A DNA stretch of 64,000 nt from an uncultured Bacteroidota bacterium (lineage in GTDB: Bacteria > Bacteroidota > Bacteroidia > Flavobacteriales > Flavobacteriaceae), in assembly GCA_902618245.1 (NCBI GenBank), contig CACMZR010000007.1:1-64000 (forward strand), written 5' to 3'. Positions within the stretch are counted from its first letter, which is position 1; every line of letters starts with the position of its first letter. Below the pieces are notes generated by a model, which had not been told where the DNA came from, ran no database searches, and saw only the letters and a list, made by a program, of their open reading frames with translations. Position numbers and translations under genes: made by a program. Shown here in pieces: positions 33,341 to 43,784 of the stretch.

Positions 33341-35464
33341 TTAGCATAAATCAAAGCGGTCAGCATTCATGATTTTATTCCATGCTCTTATGAAGTCGAC
33401 TATAAATTTTTCATTATTATCATTTTGCGCGTAAACTTCAGCTATAGCTCGAAGTTCAGAATTAGAGCCGAAAACAAGATCTGTTCTTGAAGCTGTTCTG
33501 ACTATTTCACCCGTTTTTCTGTCTTTTGCTTCATAACTATTGTAGCCAGTCGCGCTCCATTCAACGTCCATTGAAAGAAGTATTTTGAACCAAGTATTAT
33601 TCAGTTTACCCTCAGTCCATAGACCATCTCCCGTAAATGAAATCCCCATCGCACGTAAACCCCCGGTTAAAACTGTCATTTCTGCTGGCGTTAGTCCTAA
33701 AAGTTGAGCTTTATCAAGAAAAATTTCTTCTGGGCTTACAGAGAATTCTTTTTCAGAGTAATTTCTTAGACCACAAGCTTTTGGTTTAAGAAGATTAAAA
33801 GATTCTATATCCGTATTTTCTTGAGTGGCGTCACCCCTACCAGTAGTCACATTAACTTTGTGTCCACAAGCTTTTTCAATACCAACCGCACCACCAATAA
33901 CAATTACATCTGCAATACTAGCATTATATTTGTCAGCTATTTTTTCATAGACATTAAGTACTTTCTCAAGTTCATGTGGTTTATTGACATCCCAATTTTT
34001 TTGCGGTTCTAACCGAATTCTTGATCCATTTGCTCCACCTCGATTGTCTGAACCTCGAAAAGTTATGGCACTTGAAAGGGCTGTATTGACCATCTCCTGA
34101 ATACTTAAATCTGAATCAGATAATGTTTTTCTAATGTCATCTTCCTCTTTAGAGGTAAGTAACTTACCTGTAGGTGTAGGATCTTGCCAAATGTATTCAA
34201 CGTCTTTATAATCGCCAGTGACATAATTGCTTTTTGGTCCCATATCACGATGCAATAATTTGAACCAAGCACGTGCAAACATTTCACCAAACTCCTCAGG
34301 GTTCTCCAAAAATCTTTCACAAATCAATCTATATTTAGGGTCAACTTTTAATGACATATCTGCCGTTGTCATCATTGGTAAGACTTTTATGTCGCTTCCA
34401 TCAACCTGAGGAACCATGTCTTCCTCTGCACAGTTAATGGGATGCCATTGCCATGCTCCAGCAGGGCTTTTTTTACATTCCCATTCATATTTGAAAAGTA
34501 ATTCTAGATATCCCATATCCCATTTTATTGGATTTGTTGTCCACGGACCTTCAATACCACTAGTAATTGTATCAACACCTATTCCAGAAGCGTATTTGTT
34601 TTTCCAACCTAAGCCCATCATTTCTATTGGGGAGCCCTCAGGTTCAGCTTCAACAAGCGCTTCATCACCTGCTCCATGTGCCTTACCGAAAGTATGACCT
34701 CCAGCAGTTAGAGCGACAGTTTCTTCATCATTCATCGCCATACGCTTAAAAGTTTCTCTTACATCTTGAGCAGATAAAGCTGGATCCGGAATTCCATTAG
34801 GTCCCTCAGGGTTTACATAAATTAAGCCCATTTGGACTGCAGCCAACGGATTTTCAAGTGATTGGCGAGTATCTCCGTAACGTTTATCTCCTAACCATGT
34901 ATCTTCTGCACCCCAATAAATATCTTTTTCTGTTTGCCAAATATCTTCTCTACCCATAACTGTCCCATGGTTTGGTCCACCCATGTCTTCTATAGCAACA
35001 TTTCCAACAAGCACAAGCAAATCAGCCCAAGACAATTTATTTCCGTATTTCTCCTTTATTGGCCAAAGTAAGCGTCTTGCTTTATCCAAATTGCCGTTAT
35101 CGGGCCATGAATTTAATGGAGCAAATCTTTGCGCACCGGTCGCTGCCCCACCACGTCCATCACCTGTCCTGTATGTTCCAGCTGCATGCCAGGTCATACG
35201 AATAAAAAAGGGTCCATAATGGCCATAATCAGCAGGCCACCAATCCTTAGAATCCTTAAGCATTATTTTGATATCATCTTTAACAGCTTCAAGATCCAGT
35301 TTTTTAACTTCCTCCTTATAATCTAACTCTGGAATTGGGTTACTTCTGTCCCCGTGTTGTCTGAGTATATCGAGGTTTAATTGATTTGGCCACCAGTCTT
35401 TATTTTGTGTACCAAGATTCGGAGTTGTTGTTGACCCATGGAATGGGCATTTGGATTCGCTCAT
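33341..35464 (-). CDS. katG: Catalase-peroxidase
   Basis: 707-residue bifunctional heme enzyme removing hydrogen peroxide. The distal site has Arg, Trp and His in [16 protein letters not shown], the covalent Met-Tyr-Trp adduct can form with Tyr in [11 protein letters not shown] and Met in [12 protein letters not shown], and the proximal His is in [26 protein letters not shown] holds the mobile Arg. Both halves of the duplicated peroxidase fold are present at near-usual length. It lacks a signal peptide, so it acts in the cytoplasm. It is monocistronic, bounded by a clear terminator. Confidence 0.97.
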   Translation of the reverse strand: MSESKCPFHGSTTTPNLGTQNKDWWPNQLNLDILRQHGDRSNPIPELDYKEEVKKLDLEAVKDDIKIMLKDSKDWWPADYGHYGPFFIRMTWHAAGTYRTGDGRGGAATGAQRFAPLNSWPDNGNLDKARRLLWPIKEKYGNKLSWADLLVLVGNVAIEDMGGPNHGTVMGREDIWQTEKDIYWGAEDTWLGDKRYGDTRQSLENPLAAVQMGLIYVNPEGPNGIPDPALSAQDVRETFKRMAMNDEETVALTAGGHTFGKAHGAGDEALVEAEPEGSPIEMMGLGWKNKYASGIGVDTITSGIEGPWTTNPIKWDMGYLELLFKYEWECKKSPAGAWQWHPINCAEEDMVPQVDGSDIKVLPMMTTADMSLKVDPKYRLICERFLENPEEFGEMFARAWFKLLHRDMGPKSNYVTGDYKDVEYIWQDPTPTGKLLTSKEEDDIRKTLSDSDLSIQEMVNTALSSAITFRGSDNRGGANGSRIRLEPQKNWDVNKPHELEKVLNVYEKIADKYNASIADVIVIGGAVGIEKACGHKVNVTTGRGDATQENTDIESFNLLKPKACGLRNYSEKEFSVSPEEIFLDKAQLLGLTPAEMTVLTGGLRAMGISFTGDGLWTEGKLNNTWFKILLSMDVEWSATGYNSYEAKDRKTGEIVRTASRTDLVFGSNSELRAIAEVYAQNDNNEKFIVDFIRAWNKIMNADRFDLC

Positions 35465-35591
35465 AATAGTTTAAATTTTTAATAAATTTAATAAACCTCA
35501 ACCAAGTTTCTAAAATTTTTACTTGTAAAATTACTTATGTATTAATAAATTTTTCCTATGATGTAGTTTTTGTAAACTGCAGATTTTTAAT

Positions 35592-37046
35592 CTAGCTTTT
35601 TTTTAAGATTTTAATATTTAAAGCAGCATAAAGTAATGTCATAAATGGACTAAGCCAATTAAAAATAGCAAAGATAAAATACTCTCCGACTCCAACATTT
35701 AAGACTCCGGATTGATAAGCACCACAAGTATTCCAAGGTATTAAAACCGACGTAACCGTTCCTGAATCTTCCATAGTACGGCTCAAGTTTTCAGGAGCTA
35801 ACTTTCTTTCTTCAAATGCTTTTTTGAACATTTTACCAGGAATTACTATCGATAAGTATTGATCGGAGGCGGTTAAATTGACAGCCAAACAAGAGGCAAC
35901 AGTACTCGCGAATAGCTGAAAAGTGTTTTCAGCCCAATTTAAAAGGGATAAACTTATTCTACTAAGAGCTCCTACAGCATCCATTATTCCTCCAAATACC
36001 ATTGCACATATAATTAGCCAAATAGTACCCAACATGCCTTTCATTCCACCTGACACAAATAAATCGTTTAATAAAATATTAGAAGTAGCTATTTCGGTTG
36101 AAACAGTTATTGCATTCATTATTGCTTGATAGGCTACAGATCCGTTCAAAACATCAGAACCAGTAATTTCTAATAGTATTTGTGACTGAAAAAGTAAAGC
36201 AAATAGAGCTCCCATGAGAGTTCCAACTAGTAATGCAATTAGAGGAGGTGTTTTTTTAATAATTAGAACTATTACACTAACTGGGACTAAGAATAGCCAC
36301 ATATTAATAGTAAACTTTTCTTCGATAGCTAATAGTAGTTCATCTATTTCAGTATTTCCTGACGTGGTCATCGTAAAACTTATAATAAGAAAAACAAATA
36401 ACGTTACTAAAATACTTGGTATTGTTGTGTAAGTCATATATCTGATATGCTTAAATAATTCCCCACCAGCCATTGCAGGAGCTAAGTTAGTAGTATCTGA
36501 TAATGGAGAAAGTTTATCCCCAAAATAAGCACCTGATATTACAGCACCTGCTATCATTCCTGATGGAATTTCCAAAACGGTTCCTATTCCAACTAGTGCT
36601 ATTCCTACTGTTGCAGAAGTTGTCCAACTGCTTCCAGTTGCTAAAGAAATTAGCGCACAAATGATAACACTTGCTGGTAAAAAAATTGTTGGATGTAACA
36701 TTTTTAGACCAAAGTAAATCATTGCTGGTATTATACCACTTATTAGCCATGAACCTGCAAGTGCACCAACAAAAAGTAAAATTAATATAGCCCCTGTAAC
36801 CGACTGAAGGTTTTCGGCTATTTTTGTTATCATTGTTTTGTAGGGAATTTTTTTATAAAAGCCAATTATTGCAGCTACAACTCCTCCTATCAATAATATA
36901 AATTGATTCGAACCATTTAAAGCATTATCTCCATATATAAAGACATTGACTGAAAGTAGAAAAACTAAAAAGATTAGAGGAATTATTGCAAGTCCTAATG
37001 AAAGATCATTTTTTTTCAAATGGGATTCAATTAAGTTATAGGACAA
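35592..37046 (-). CDS. nhaC: NhaC-family Na+/H+ antiporter
   Basis: 484-residue membrane protein with about twelve helices. The family pattern shows in LIGGVVAAIIGFYKK, ATGSSWTTSATVGIALVGIG, GAVISGAYFGDKLSPLSDTTNLAPA and NLTASDQYLSIVIPGKMFK. It should exchange sodium for protons across the inner membrane, consistent with a saline habitat. Some relatives move organic acids together with sodium, which cannot be excluded. It stands alone, divergent from lpd. Confidence 0.9.
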   Translation of the reverse strand: MSYNLIESHLKKNDLSLGLAIIPLIFLVFLLSVNVFIYGDNALNGSNQFILLIGGVVAAIIGFYKKIPYKTMITKIAENLQSVTGAILILLFVGALAGSWLISGIIPAMIYFGLKMLHPTIFLPASVIICALISLATGSSWTTSATVGIALVGIGTVLEIPSGMIAGAVISGAYFGDKLSPLSDTTNLAPAMAGGELFKHIRYMTYTTIPSILVTLFVFLIISFTMTTSGNTEIDELLLAIEEKFTINMWLFLVPVSVIVLIIKKTPPLIALLVGTLMGALFALLFQSQILLEITGSDVLNGSVAYQAIMNAITVSTEIATSNILLNDLFVSGGMKGMLGTIWLIICAMVFGGIMDAVGALSRISLSLLNWAENTFQLFASTVASCLAVNLTASDQYLSIVIPGKMFKKAFEERKLAPENLSRTMEDSGTVTSVLIPWNTCGAYQSGVLNVGVGEYFIFAIFNWLSPFMTLLYAALNIKILKKS

Positions 37047-37080
37047 GTTATAACAATTTCAACTAAAAATTGGTTAAAGA

Positions 37081-37112
37081 ATTGAAGTAGGTTGTAAACA
37101 TTTGTATTTTTG
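37081..37112 (+). promoter_or_regulatory. Bacteroidota-type promoter of lpd
   Basis: ATTG at 37081-37084 and TATTTTTG at 37105-37112 are separated by 20 bases, matching the TTG / TAnnTTTG consensus. The -7 box lies 20 bases before the ATG at 37133, giving a short leader, and the intervening TTG at 37121 is then not needed as a start. Confidence 0.65.
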
Positions 37113-37132
37113 ATTATAAATTGAATTTAAAT

Positions 37133-38533
37133 ATGAATAATTTTGATGTTGCAATTATAGGTTCAGGTCCTGGCGGCTACGTAGCGGCTATACGTAGTGC
37201 GCAGCTAGGCATGAAGACAGCGTTAGTTGAAAAATATGATACCCTTGGTGGGACTTGCCTAAATGTAGGGTGTATTCCATCTAAATCTTTATTAGATTCA
37301 TCCCATCATTATGAGGATGCAATTAAACATTTTTCAGAGCACGGAATTGAATTTGATGGTAAAATAAAAGTAAATTTTAAACAAATGATTGATCGTAAAA
37401 CTGAGGTAGTAAATCAAACTACTAAGGGAATTAATTATTTGATGGAAAAAAATAATATTAGTGTATATCATGGTATTGGCAGTTTTATAGATTCAAACCA
37501 CATTAAAATCTCGTCAGATAAGGAACATACAATTGAAGCTAAAAACATAATTATTGCAACTGGATCTAAACCTAGTAATTTGCCTTTTATTCAAGTTGAC
37601 AAAGAAAGAATAATTACTTCAACTGAGGCATTAAAGTTAAAAGAAATTCCCAAACATATCGTAGTCATCGGTGGTGGGGTAATAGGTTTAGAATTGGGAC
37701 AAGTTTACCGAAGGTTAGGTGCCGAAATATCTGTTATTGAGTATGCTGATAGAATTACTCCTGTAATGGATGCATCTTTATCAAGAGAGCTAATGAAAGT
37801 TATGAAAAAACAAGGGGTTAAATTTTATTTGTCTCATGAAGTTAAAAAAGTTGAAAGAAAAAATAAAGAAGTAAACATTACGGCATTAAACAAAACAGGT
37901 GAAAGTATAAATTTTACAGGTGATTATTGCTTAGTTTCAGTAGGTCGAAAACCCAACACTGACTTACTAAATCTTGAAGCAGCTGGTGTGAAAGTTGATA
38001 AATTGGGTCGTGTTGAAGTGAATCAACATTTACAAACAGCTAACTCAAATATTTATGCGATTGGCGATGTAGTCAGAGGTGCAATGTTAGCTCATAAAGC
38101 TGAAGAGGAAGGGGTAATGGTTGCAGAGTTTATCTCAGGACAGAAGCCGCATATAGATTATAATTTAATTCCAAATGTTATATATACCTGGCCTGAAGTT
38201 GCTTCGGTAGGTAAAACCGAAGAGCAGCTTAAAAGCGAAGGGAAATCTTATAAATCTGGACAGTTTCCAATGCGTGCTCTAGGTCGAGCAAGAGCAAGCA
38301 TGGATACTGATGGGTTTGTTAAAATTTTAGCTGATTCAGCAACAGATGAAGTTTTGGGAGTACATATGATAGGAGCAAGAGCAGCCGATCTAATAGCTGA
38401 AGCTGTAACTGCAATGGAGTTTCGAGCTTCTGCCGAGGATATAGCTCGTATGAGCCACTCACATCCCACATATGCGGAGGCCATAAAAGAAGCCGCTCTT
38501 GCAGCTTCAGAAAATCGTCCTCTTCATATATAA
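37133..38533 (+). CDS. lpdA: Dihydrolipoyl dehydrogenase
   Basis: 466-residue flavoprotein, the E3 subunit of 2-oxoacid dehydrogenase complexes. The start is ATG at 37133, four codons after a TTG, because it lies immediately before the FAD-binding strand FDVAIIGSGPGGYVAA. The redox disulfide is in GGTCLNVGCIPSK, the NAD loop is VIGGGVIGLELG, the second FAD motif is IYAIGDVVRGAMLAHKAEEEG and the catalytic His/Glu pair is in HSHPTYAE. No E1 or E2 genes are nearby, so it is likely shared by several complexes. Confidence 0.95.
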   Translation: MNNFDVAIIGSGPGGYVAAIRSAQLGMKTALVEKYDTLGGTCLNVGCIPSKSLLDSSHHYEDAIKHFSEHGIEFDGKIKVNFKQMIDRKTEVVNQTTKGINYLMEKNNISVYHGIGSFIDSNHIKISSDKEHTIEAKNIIIATGSKPSNLPFIQVDKERIITSTEALKLKEIPKHIVVIGGGVIGLELGQVYRRLGAEISVIEYADRITPVMDASLSRELMKVMKKQGVKFYLSHEVKKVERKNKEVNITALNKTGESINFTGDYCLVSVGRKPNTDLLNLEAAGVKVDKLGRVEVNQHLQTANSNIYAIGDVVRGAMLAHKAEEEGVMVAEFISGQKPHIDYNLIPNVIYTWPEVASVGKTEEQLKSEGKSYKSGQFPMRALGRARASMDTDGFVKILADSATDEVLGVHMIGARAADLIAEAVTAMEFRASAEDIARMSHSHPTYAEAIKEAALAASENRPLHI

Positions 38534-38582
38534 TTTTAATTTTACTGAACGTGTCGAGGTAAATGAATTTTGAAGACTTTTA

Positions 38583-39866
38583 TTATAAAAAAGGCTTAAT
38601 TTTTTCTTTTAATTTATCTATTGCTAAATTACCTAAGCTTCCGATATGCTTGTGTTTTATTTTTCGATCAGGTTTAAATTTTCCTTTTTCTATAATATTT
38701 GCTAAGTTTCTATAAGCATCCCTGAATGTCTTTCCTTTTAAAACCTCTTTGTTCAGCGATTCAACCGTGAAAAGATGATCATATTTCTTTTGATCGATAA
38801 TATTATTTGAGACCTTGATTTTGGGTAAACTTAATAGTAGAATTTCTAAACAAGCTTTAGTTTCATTAATAGATTCAATTATTGCACCTTTAGCTTGTTG
38901 AAAATCTCTATGATAGCCGCTAGGAAGATTTGATGTTAAGAGAGTTAGCTGATTTGGTAATCCTTTAATCATATTAAATTTTGCCCTTACTAATTCAAAC
39001 AAATCTGGATTTTTTTTGTGAGGCATAATGCTCGAACCAGTAGTCAAATCATCAGGAAATGAAACAAAATCATAATCTTGTCCCATATAAAGACATATAT
39101 CCATGCAAAATTTTGAAAGAGTATCTCCGAAAGCTGATAAAGAAATTGCAACACTTTTTTCAAGCTTTCCTCTACTCATCTGTGCAGCAACCGAATTAAT
39201 CTTAAGCTCCGAAAACCCTAATATTTTAGTAGTTAAATCTCTGTCTATTGGAAATGAACTTCCATAACCTGCTGCACTTCCGAGTGGATTTTGATCTGTA
39301 ATTTTATATGCGCTTTGCCAAAAGTAAAGATCATCTATTAAACATTCAGCATACGCAGAAAACCATAAACCAAAAGATGAGGGCATTGCAATTTGTAGAT
39401 GAGTATAACCAGGGAGTAGGTTATCTTGATATTCTTCTGCTAATGATAGAAGTAGATCAAAAAGCTTAATTATTTTGGTTTTAATTTCACTTAATTCTTT
39501 TTTAACATAAAGATGCATAGCAACTAATACCTGATCATTTCTTGATCTTGCGGTATGAACTTTTTTCCCAACTTCTCCAAGTCTCTTGGTTAAAAAATAT
39601 TCGATTTTTGAATGTACATCTTCAAATTCCTTTTCAATTTTAAAACTTTTATTTTTTATTTCTTTTTTAATTTCATCTAAGACCAAACATATTTTTTTAA
39701 CCTCATCATTATTAATTAATCCTACTCTTCCAAGCATTTTAACATGAGCTATTGAAGCTTCACAATCAAATTCTGCAAGTACCATATCATATTCTCGATC
39801 TTTTCCTACAGTGAAAGAGTCTACTTTTTCGTTTAAGTTATTTCCTTTTTTTTGCCAAAGCTTCAT
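38583..39866 (-). CDS. argH: Argininosuccinate lyase
   Basis: 427-residue enzyme for the last step of arginine synthesis, splitting argininosuccinate to arginine and fumarate. The family signature GSSIMPHKKNPD holds the catalytic loop, and TARSRNDQVLVAMHLYVK and GYTHLQIAMPSSFG line the active site. At 427 residues it is a little shorter than the usual 450-470, as in other Bacteroidota. It is the last gene of the arginine operon, one base after argE. Confidence 0.95.
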   Translation of the reverse strand: MKLWQKKGNNLNEKVDSFTVGKDREYDMVLAEFDCEASIAHVKMLGRVGLINNDEVKKICLVLDEIKKEIKNKSFKIEKEFEDVHSKIEYFLTKRLGEVGKKVHTARSRNDQVLVAMHLYVKKELSEIKTKIIKLFDLLLSLAEEYQDNLLPGYTHLQIAMPSSFGLWFSAYAECLIDDLYFWQSAYKITDQNPLGSAAGYGSSFPIDRDLTTKILGFSELKINSVAAQMSRGKLEKSVAISLSAFGDTLSKFCMDICLYMGQDYDFVSFPDDLTTGSSIMPHKKNPDLFELVRAKFNMIKGLPNQLTLLTSNLPSGYHRDFQQAKGAIIESINETKACLEILLLSLPKIKVSNNIIDQKKYDHLFTVESLNKEVLKGKTFRDAYRNLANIIEKGKFKPDRKIKHKHIGSLGNLAIDKLKEKIKPFL

Positions 39867-39867
39867 A

Positions 39868-40917
39868 TTAAATTATTTGTTTTAGTAGATTGATATAAAT
39901 TGAAATACCTTCCTCAATTTCTTTAATATAAATAAATTCATCAGAAGAATGAGAGCGAGTAGAATCTCCAGGACCAAGTTTTAAAGATGGGCAGCTTAAT
40001 GATGCTTGATCTGAAAGGGTAGGGGAACCATATGTTTTTCTTCCTAACTTTTCTCCAGCTTTTACAATTGGATGATCAATACTTATAGAAGAACTTTTTA
40101 GATGAAGTGATCTTGCTTTTACATTACAAGGCAAAGCTTTTTGTATAACTTCATCAATCTCATGATTTTGATAGCATTCATTTACCCTGACATCAAGCAC
40201 CAATTTTACTTCAGATGGAACTACATTATGCTGACTACCAGCATTAATTTGTGTGAGTGTTAATTTTACGGGACCCAAAATTGGTGACACCTTTTCAAAA
40301 GAAATATTTTCGATTTTTTTAATAATTTCAGGTAATTTCATAAGTGGATTATCCTTATTGGGATGTGCAGCATGACTAGGTGTTCCTTTAATTTCAATAT
40401 CAAAAACAACCAATCCTTTCTCTGCAATTGCTAATTCCATTTGAGTCGGCTCTCCGATTATGGCAAAGTCAATCTTAGGCAAGTAGGGTATTAAATAACG
40501 TAAACTTTTATCACCTGCAGTTTCTTCTTCGGCAGAGGCTACCATTAAAATATTATATTTTAAATTTGGATTTTCGTAGAAATAATTAAAGCAAGCCAAA
40601 AGAGAAACTAATGCTCCTCCTGCATCATTACTTCCTAGACCATATAATTTACCATCTAAAATTTCGGCTCTAAAAGGATCTCTAGTATAGGCTTTATTAG
40701 GAAGAACTGTATCGTGATGTGAATTAAGTAATAAAGTTGGTTTTTTTGGATCAAATGATTTATTTACAGCCCATAAATTATTCTCTTTCCTCTGAAAAGG
40801 TATATTAGAATCTTGAAACCATTTCTCAAGGCGTTTTGCAGTTCCTGATTCATTTTTAGAGAAAGATTCTATTTCAATCAAATCTTGTAATAATTTTATT
40901 GCTCTTTGATTCAACAT
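39868..40917 (-). CDS. argE: N-acetylornithine/N-acetylcitrulline deacetylase (M20 family)
   Basis: 349-residue M20 metallohydrolase. Metal ligands lie in NSHHDTVLPN, LGSNDAGGAL, SAEEETAGD and GEPTQM, with a late His in SHSSDEFIYI. In this operon the transcarbamylase is of the acetylated type, so the enzyme is expected to deacetylate N-acetylcitrulline (or the succinyl form) more than N-acetylornithine. It overlaps the argB gene by one base. Assignment to this role comes from context; the motifs alone give only M20. Confidence 0.88.
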   Translation of the reverse strand: MLNQRAIKLLQDLIEIESFSKNESGTAKRLEKWFQDSNIPFQRKENNLWAVNKSFDPKKPTLLLNSHHDTVLPNKAYTRDPFRAEILDGKLYGLGSNDAGGALVSLLACFNYFYENPNLKYNILMVASAEEETAGDKSLRYLIPYLPKIDFAIIGEPTQMELAIAEKGLVVFDIEIKGTPSHAAHPNKDNPLMKLPEIIKKIENISFEKVSPILGPVKLTLTQINAGSQHNVVPSEVKLVLDVRVNECYQNHEIDEVIQKALPCNVKARSLHLKSSSISIDHPIVKAGEKLGRKTYGSPTLSDQASLSCPSLKLGPGDSTRSHSSDEFIYIKEIEEGISIYINLLKQII

Positions 40918-41690
40918 TACTTTTTAATTTTAGTAAATTGATTTTTTTGTGAAAAAATACTTGAGTTTCCAATACGAACTTCTTGAACACCCTTTTCTAA
41001 AGATTCGAAACAATTATGCAATTTAGGCATCATACCTTGGGATATAGTTTCTGTGTTTTTTAGTTCATGATATTTTTTCGTATCAATAAAGGGTATAACT
41101 GAGTTTTCATCATTAATATCTTCTAGAACCCCCATTTTCTCAAAGCAATATGTTAGTATAACTTTAAAATTTTTAGATAAAGCAGATGCAATTGAAGCAG
41201 CAATTGTATCGGCATTTGTATTTAGAAGCTGTCCTTTTCTGTTGTGGGTAACTGAACAACAAACAGGAACAATATTTTGTTTAATGAGGCCTGTAAAAAA
41301 TGGAATATTTACTTCAGTTAAATCGCCGACAAAACCAAAATCAATATCCTTTATGGGCCTTTTTATCGCAGAGTAAGCATTTCCGTCTACACCAGAAATT
41401 CCCAAAGCGTTGCAAGAAATTGATTGAAGAAGTGAAACGATTCTTTTATTTATTTTCCCTGCATATACCATTGTTACAAGGTCAAGACTATCAGAATCTG
41501 TAATTCTTCTTCCTCCTTCAATTTTAATTTCTAAACCTATTTTTTTAGAGATATTATTAGCTACATTACCGCCGCCATGGATTAAAATTTTTGATTCTTC
41601 CAGGCTAGCAAAATCTTTTAAAAATGATATTAAAGAATCCTTATTTTCAATTACTTTTCCACCAATTTTGACAATATGTAATTTATCCAT
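40917..41690 (-). CDS. argB: Acetylglutamate kinase
   Basis: 257-residue amino acid kinase phosphorylating N-acetylglutamate, the second arginine-synthesis step. The glycine-rich loop KIGGKVIENK and ILIHGGGNVANNIS bind phosphate, and GRRITDSDSLDLVTMVYAG is the acetylglutamate site. NTNADTIAASIASALS belongs to the nucleotide-binding half. It overlaps the transcarbamylase gene by eight bases. The length is that of non-allosteric, arginine-insensitive forms lacking an N-terminal helix. Confidence 0.93.
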   Translation of the reverse strand: MDKLHIVKIGGKVIENKDSLISFLKDFASLEESKILIHGGGNVANNISKKIGLEIKIEGGRRITDSDSLDLVTMVYAGKINKRIVSLLQSISCNALGISGVDGNAYSAIKRPIKDIDFGFVGDLTEVNIPFFTGLIKQNIVPVCCSVTHNRKGQLLNTNADTIAASIASALSKNFKVILTYCFEKMGVLEDINDENSVIPFIDTKKYHELKNTETISQGMMPKLHNCFESLEKGVQEVRIGNSSIFSQKNQFTKIKK

Positions 41691-42630
41691 TTTCTATTAT
41701 TTTTTTTAATACTAATTGAGCAGAATATGTCCTATTATTCGCCTGTTCAATAATTAATGAATTATTACTATCCAAAACTTCATCTGATGCGACTATATTT
41801 CTTCTAATTGGTAAACAGTGCATAAATTTTGCATTATTGGTAAGTTTCATTTTTTTTGCAGTTATCATCCAGGTGTCGTCAGTTTTTAAAATTTTTCCAT
41901 AATCCGAGTATGAGCACCAATTTTTAGCATAGACAAAATCGGCACCTTCTAACGCTTGTTCCTGATTGTAAACTTTGGTATTATCGCCTACAATTAAGGG
42001 ATTTAACTCATAGCCTTTAGGTTGAGCAATAATTAAATCACAATCTATTTTATTTGCCATCCTAACAAATGAATTTCCAACTGCATGCGGTAATGCTTTT
42101 GGGTGAGGAGCCCAGGTAAGAACTATTTTTGGACGTTTTACTTTATTATTTTCTTTAATTGTGATTGCATCTGCTAAAGCTTGAAGAGGATGTGCAGTAG
42201 CGCTTTCCATATTAATTACTGGTATACTCGCATATTTTTTAAAACTTTTTAGAACAATTTCTTTCTCATCATTTTCTTTGCTATTTAAACTTGCAAAAGC
42301 TCTAATTGCGACCATATCGCAATATTGTGAAACAACAGCAGCAGCTTCTTTTATATGCTCAGAGCGCAAACCACTCATTTGAGTACCATCCTCAAATTCT
42401 AATGCCCATGCTTCATTTGAAAAATTCATTACCATTGTTTTTAATCCCAAAAGTTGTGCTGCTTTTTGCGAACTGAGACGTGTTCTTAGACTAGGATTAA
42501 AAAAAAGCATACCTAAATTTTTTTGATTTCCAAGTGATTTAAAAGCAAATGGATTTTTTTTTAGTTCAATGGCCTCATTTACAGCCTCACTCAGGCTAGG
42601 CAGATCGTTAAGAGTTAGAAATTGTTCCAT
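41683..42630 (-). CDS. argF': N-acetylornithine/N-succinylornithine carbamoyltransferase
   Basis: 315-residue transcarbamylase of the group that acts on acylated ornithine. Carbamoyl phosphate binds through FFNPSLRTRLS; ATAHPLQALAD, TWAPHPKALPHAVGNSF and FMHCLPIRRN are distinctive of the acetyl/succinyl branch. The residue before EH that, as I recall, separates succinyl (Pro) from acetyl (Glu) enzymes is Ser here (GLRSEHI), so the preferred acyl group is open. The presence of a deacylase and of no ornithine acetyltransferase in the operon fits the acylated route to citrulline. Confidence 0.92.
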   Translation of the reverse strand: MEQFLTLNDLPSLSEAVNEAIELKKNPFAFKSLGNQKNLGMLFFNPSLRTRLSSQKAAQLLGLKTMVMNFSNEAWALEFEDGTQMSGLRSEHIKEAAAVVSQYCDMVAIRAFASLNSKENDEKEIVLKSFKKYASIPVINMESATAHPLQALADAITIKENNKVKRPKIVLTWAPHPKALPHAVGNSFVRMANKIDCDLIIAQPKGYELNPLIVGDNTKVYNQEQALEGADFVYAKNWCSYSDYGKILKTDDTWMITAKKMKLTNNAKFMHCLPIRRNIVASDEVLDSNNSLIIEQANNRTYSAQLVLKKIIENG

Positions 42631-43770
42631 TTAATTATAGTTTTTTTCCATTTCCTTTTCAAGAGACTTGAAAAAATATTCAAAATGTTTTTCTTGAATT
42701 GTAAGAGGCGGTAATATTCTTATAAGATTTTTATTACTGCTTCCTCCCGTAAAAATTTTATAATCATAAATTAATTTCTTTCTCAAAGAAGACACTTCAA
42801 AATCAAATTCTAAACCTAACATCAATCCCCTTCCTTTAATTTTCTTTATTTTCTTTATCGAAGATGCTTTATTTTTAAAATATTTTTCAAGAGATTTAGT
42901 CTTTTCCTGTAGATTATCTTTTTTTATGATATCTAAAACTGCAAGTGATGCTCTACACGCAAGATGGTTACCTCCAAATGTAGTTCCAAGAAGACCGTGA
43001 GTTGCCTTTATTTTTGGATTAACTAAAATCCCACCAATTGGAAAACCATTTCCCATACCTTTGGCCATTGTAATGATGTCAGGATTTATTTTGAACTTTT
43101 GAAAAGCAAAAAAAGTTCCTGATCTTCCAAAACCAGATTGGACTTCATCAGCCACCAGAGAGCTATGGTATTTTTCACAAAGTTTTTCCATCCCATAAAC
43201 AAATTTTTCATTTGGTTCATCCAATCCACCCACTCCCTGAATTGCTTCAAAAATTACTGCACAAACATCCCCTTTAGAAAGCTCAACCTCTAAAGCTGTA
43301 AGATCATTAAATGGTAAAAAAGTAACCACCTGTTGTTCATTTAATGGGGCAGTAATTTTTGCGTTGTCTGTAGCCGCAACGGCTGCAGAGGTTCTTCCGT
43401 GAAATGAATTTTTAAATGCAACTATCCTTCTTTTTTTGGTATGAAACGAAGCTAGTTTTAAAGCGTTTTCAATTGCTTCCGCACCACTATTGCATAAGAA
43501 AAGTTCATAATTGTCAAGTGAAGAATGTTCTCCTATTGCATCTGCCAATCTTTTTTGAAGTGGATTTTGAATTGCATTAGAATAAAATGCAATTTGATCC
43601 AATTGATCTTTTATTTGTTTAACATAATGAGGGTGACTATGACCAATAGATATAACCGCATGACCGCCGTACAGGTCTAGATATTTCCCACCTTGATTGT
43701 CATAGACATAGACGTCTTTCGCACAGCTAGGTTTTACATCATAAAGTGGATATACGTCAAATAAATTCAT
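42631..43770 (-). CDS. argD: Acetylornithine/succinylornithine aminotransferase
   Basis: 379-residue class III PLP aminotransferase making the acylated ornithine. The PLP lysine is in TMAKGMGNGFPIGG, the cofactor Asp is in VADEVQSGFGRSG, and SGAEAIENALKLA and FKNSFHGRTSAAV bind the cofactor phosphate. It lies 14 bases after proC and abuts the transcarbamylase gene, in line with product handover between the two enzymes. Confidence 0.94.
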   Translation of the reverse strand: MNLFDVYPLYDVKPSCAKDVYVYDNQGGKYLDLYGGHAVISIGHSHPHYVKQIKDQLDQIAFYSNAIQNPLQKRLADAIGEHSSLDNYELFLCNSGAEAIENALKLASFHTKKRRIVAFKNSFHGRTSAAVAATDNAKITAPLNEQQVVTFLPFNDLTALEVELSKGDVCAVIFEAIQGVGGLDEPNEKFVYGMEKLCEKYHSSLVADEVQSGFGRSGTFFAFQKFKINPDIITMAKGMGNGFPIGGILVNPKIKATHGLLGTTFGGNHLACRASLAVLDIIKKDNLQEKTKSLEKYFKNKASSIKKIKKIKGRGLMLGLEFDFEVSSLRKKLIYDYKIFTGGSSNKNLIRILPPLTIQEKHFEYFFKSLEKEMEKNYN

Positions 43771-43784
43771 TTATATTGGATTTA

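Noticed and set aside
33341-35464. Several antisense frames inside katG (for example 34416-34697 and 34983-35219)
   Set aside because: They are complements of conserved katG codons with no signals of their own.
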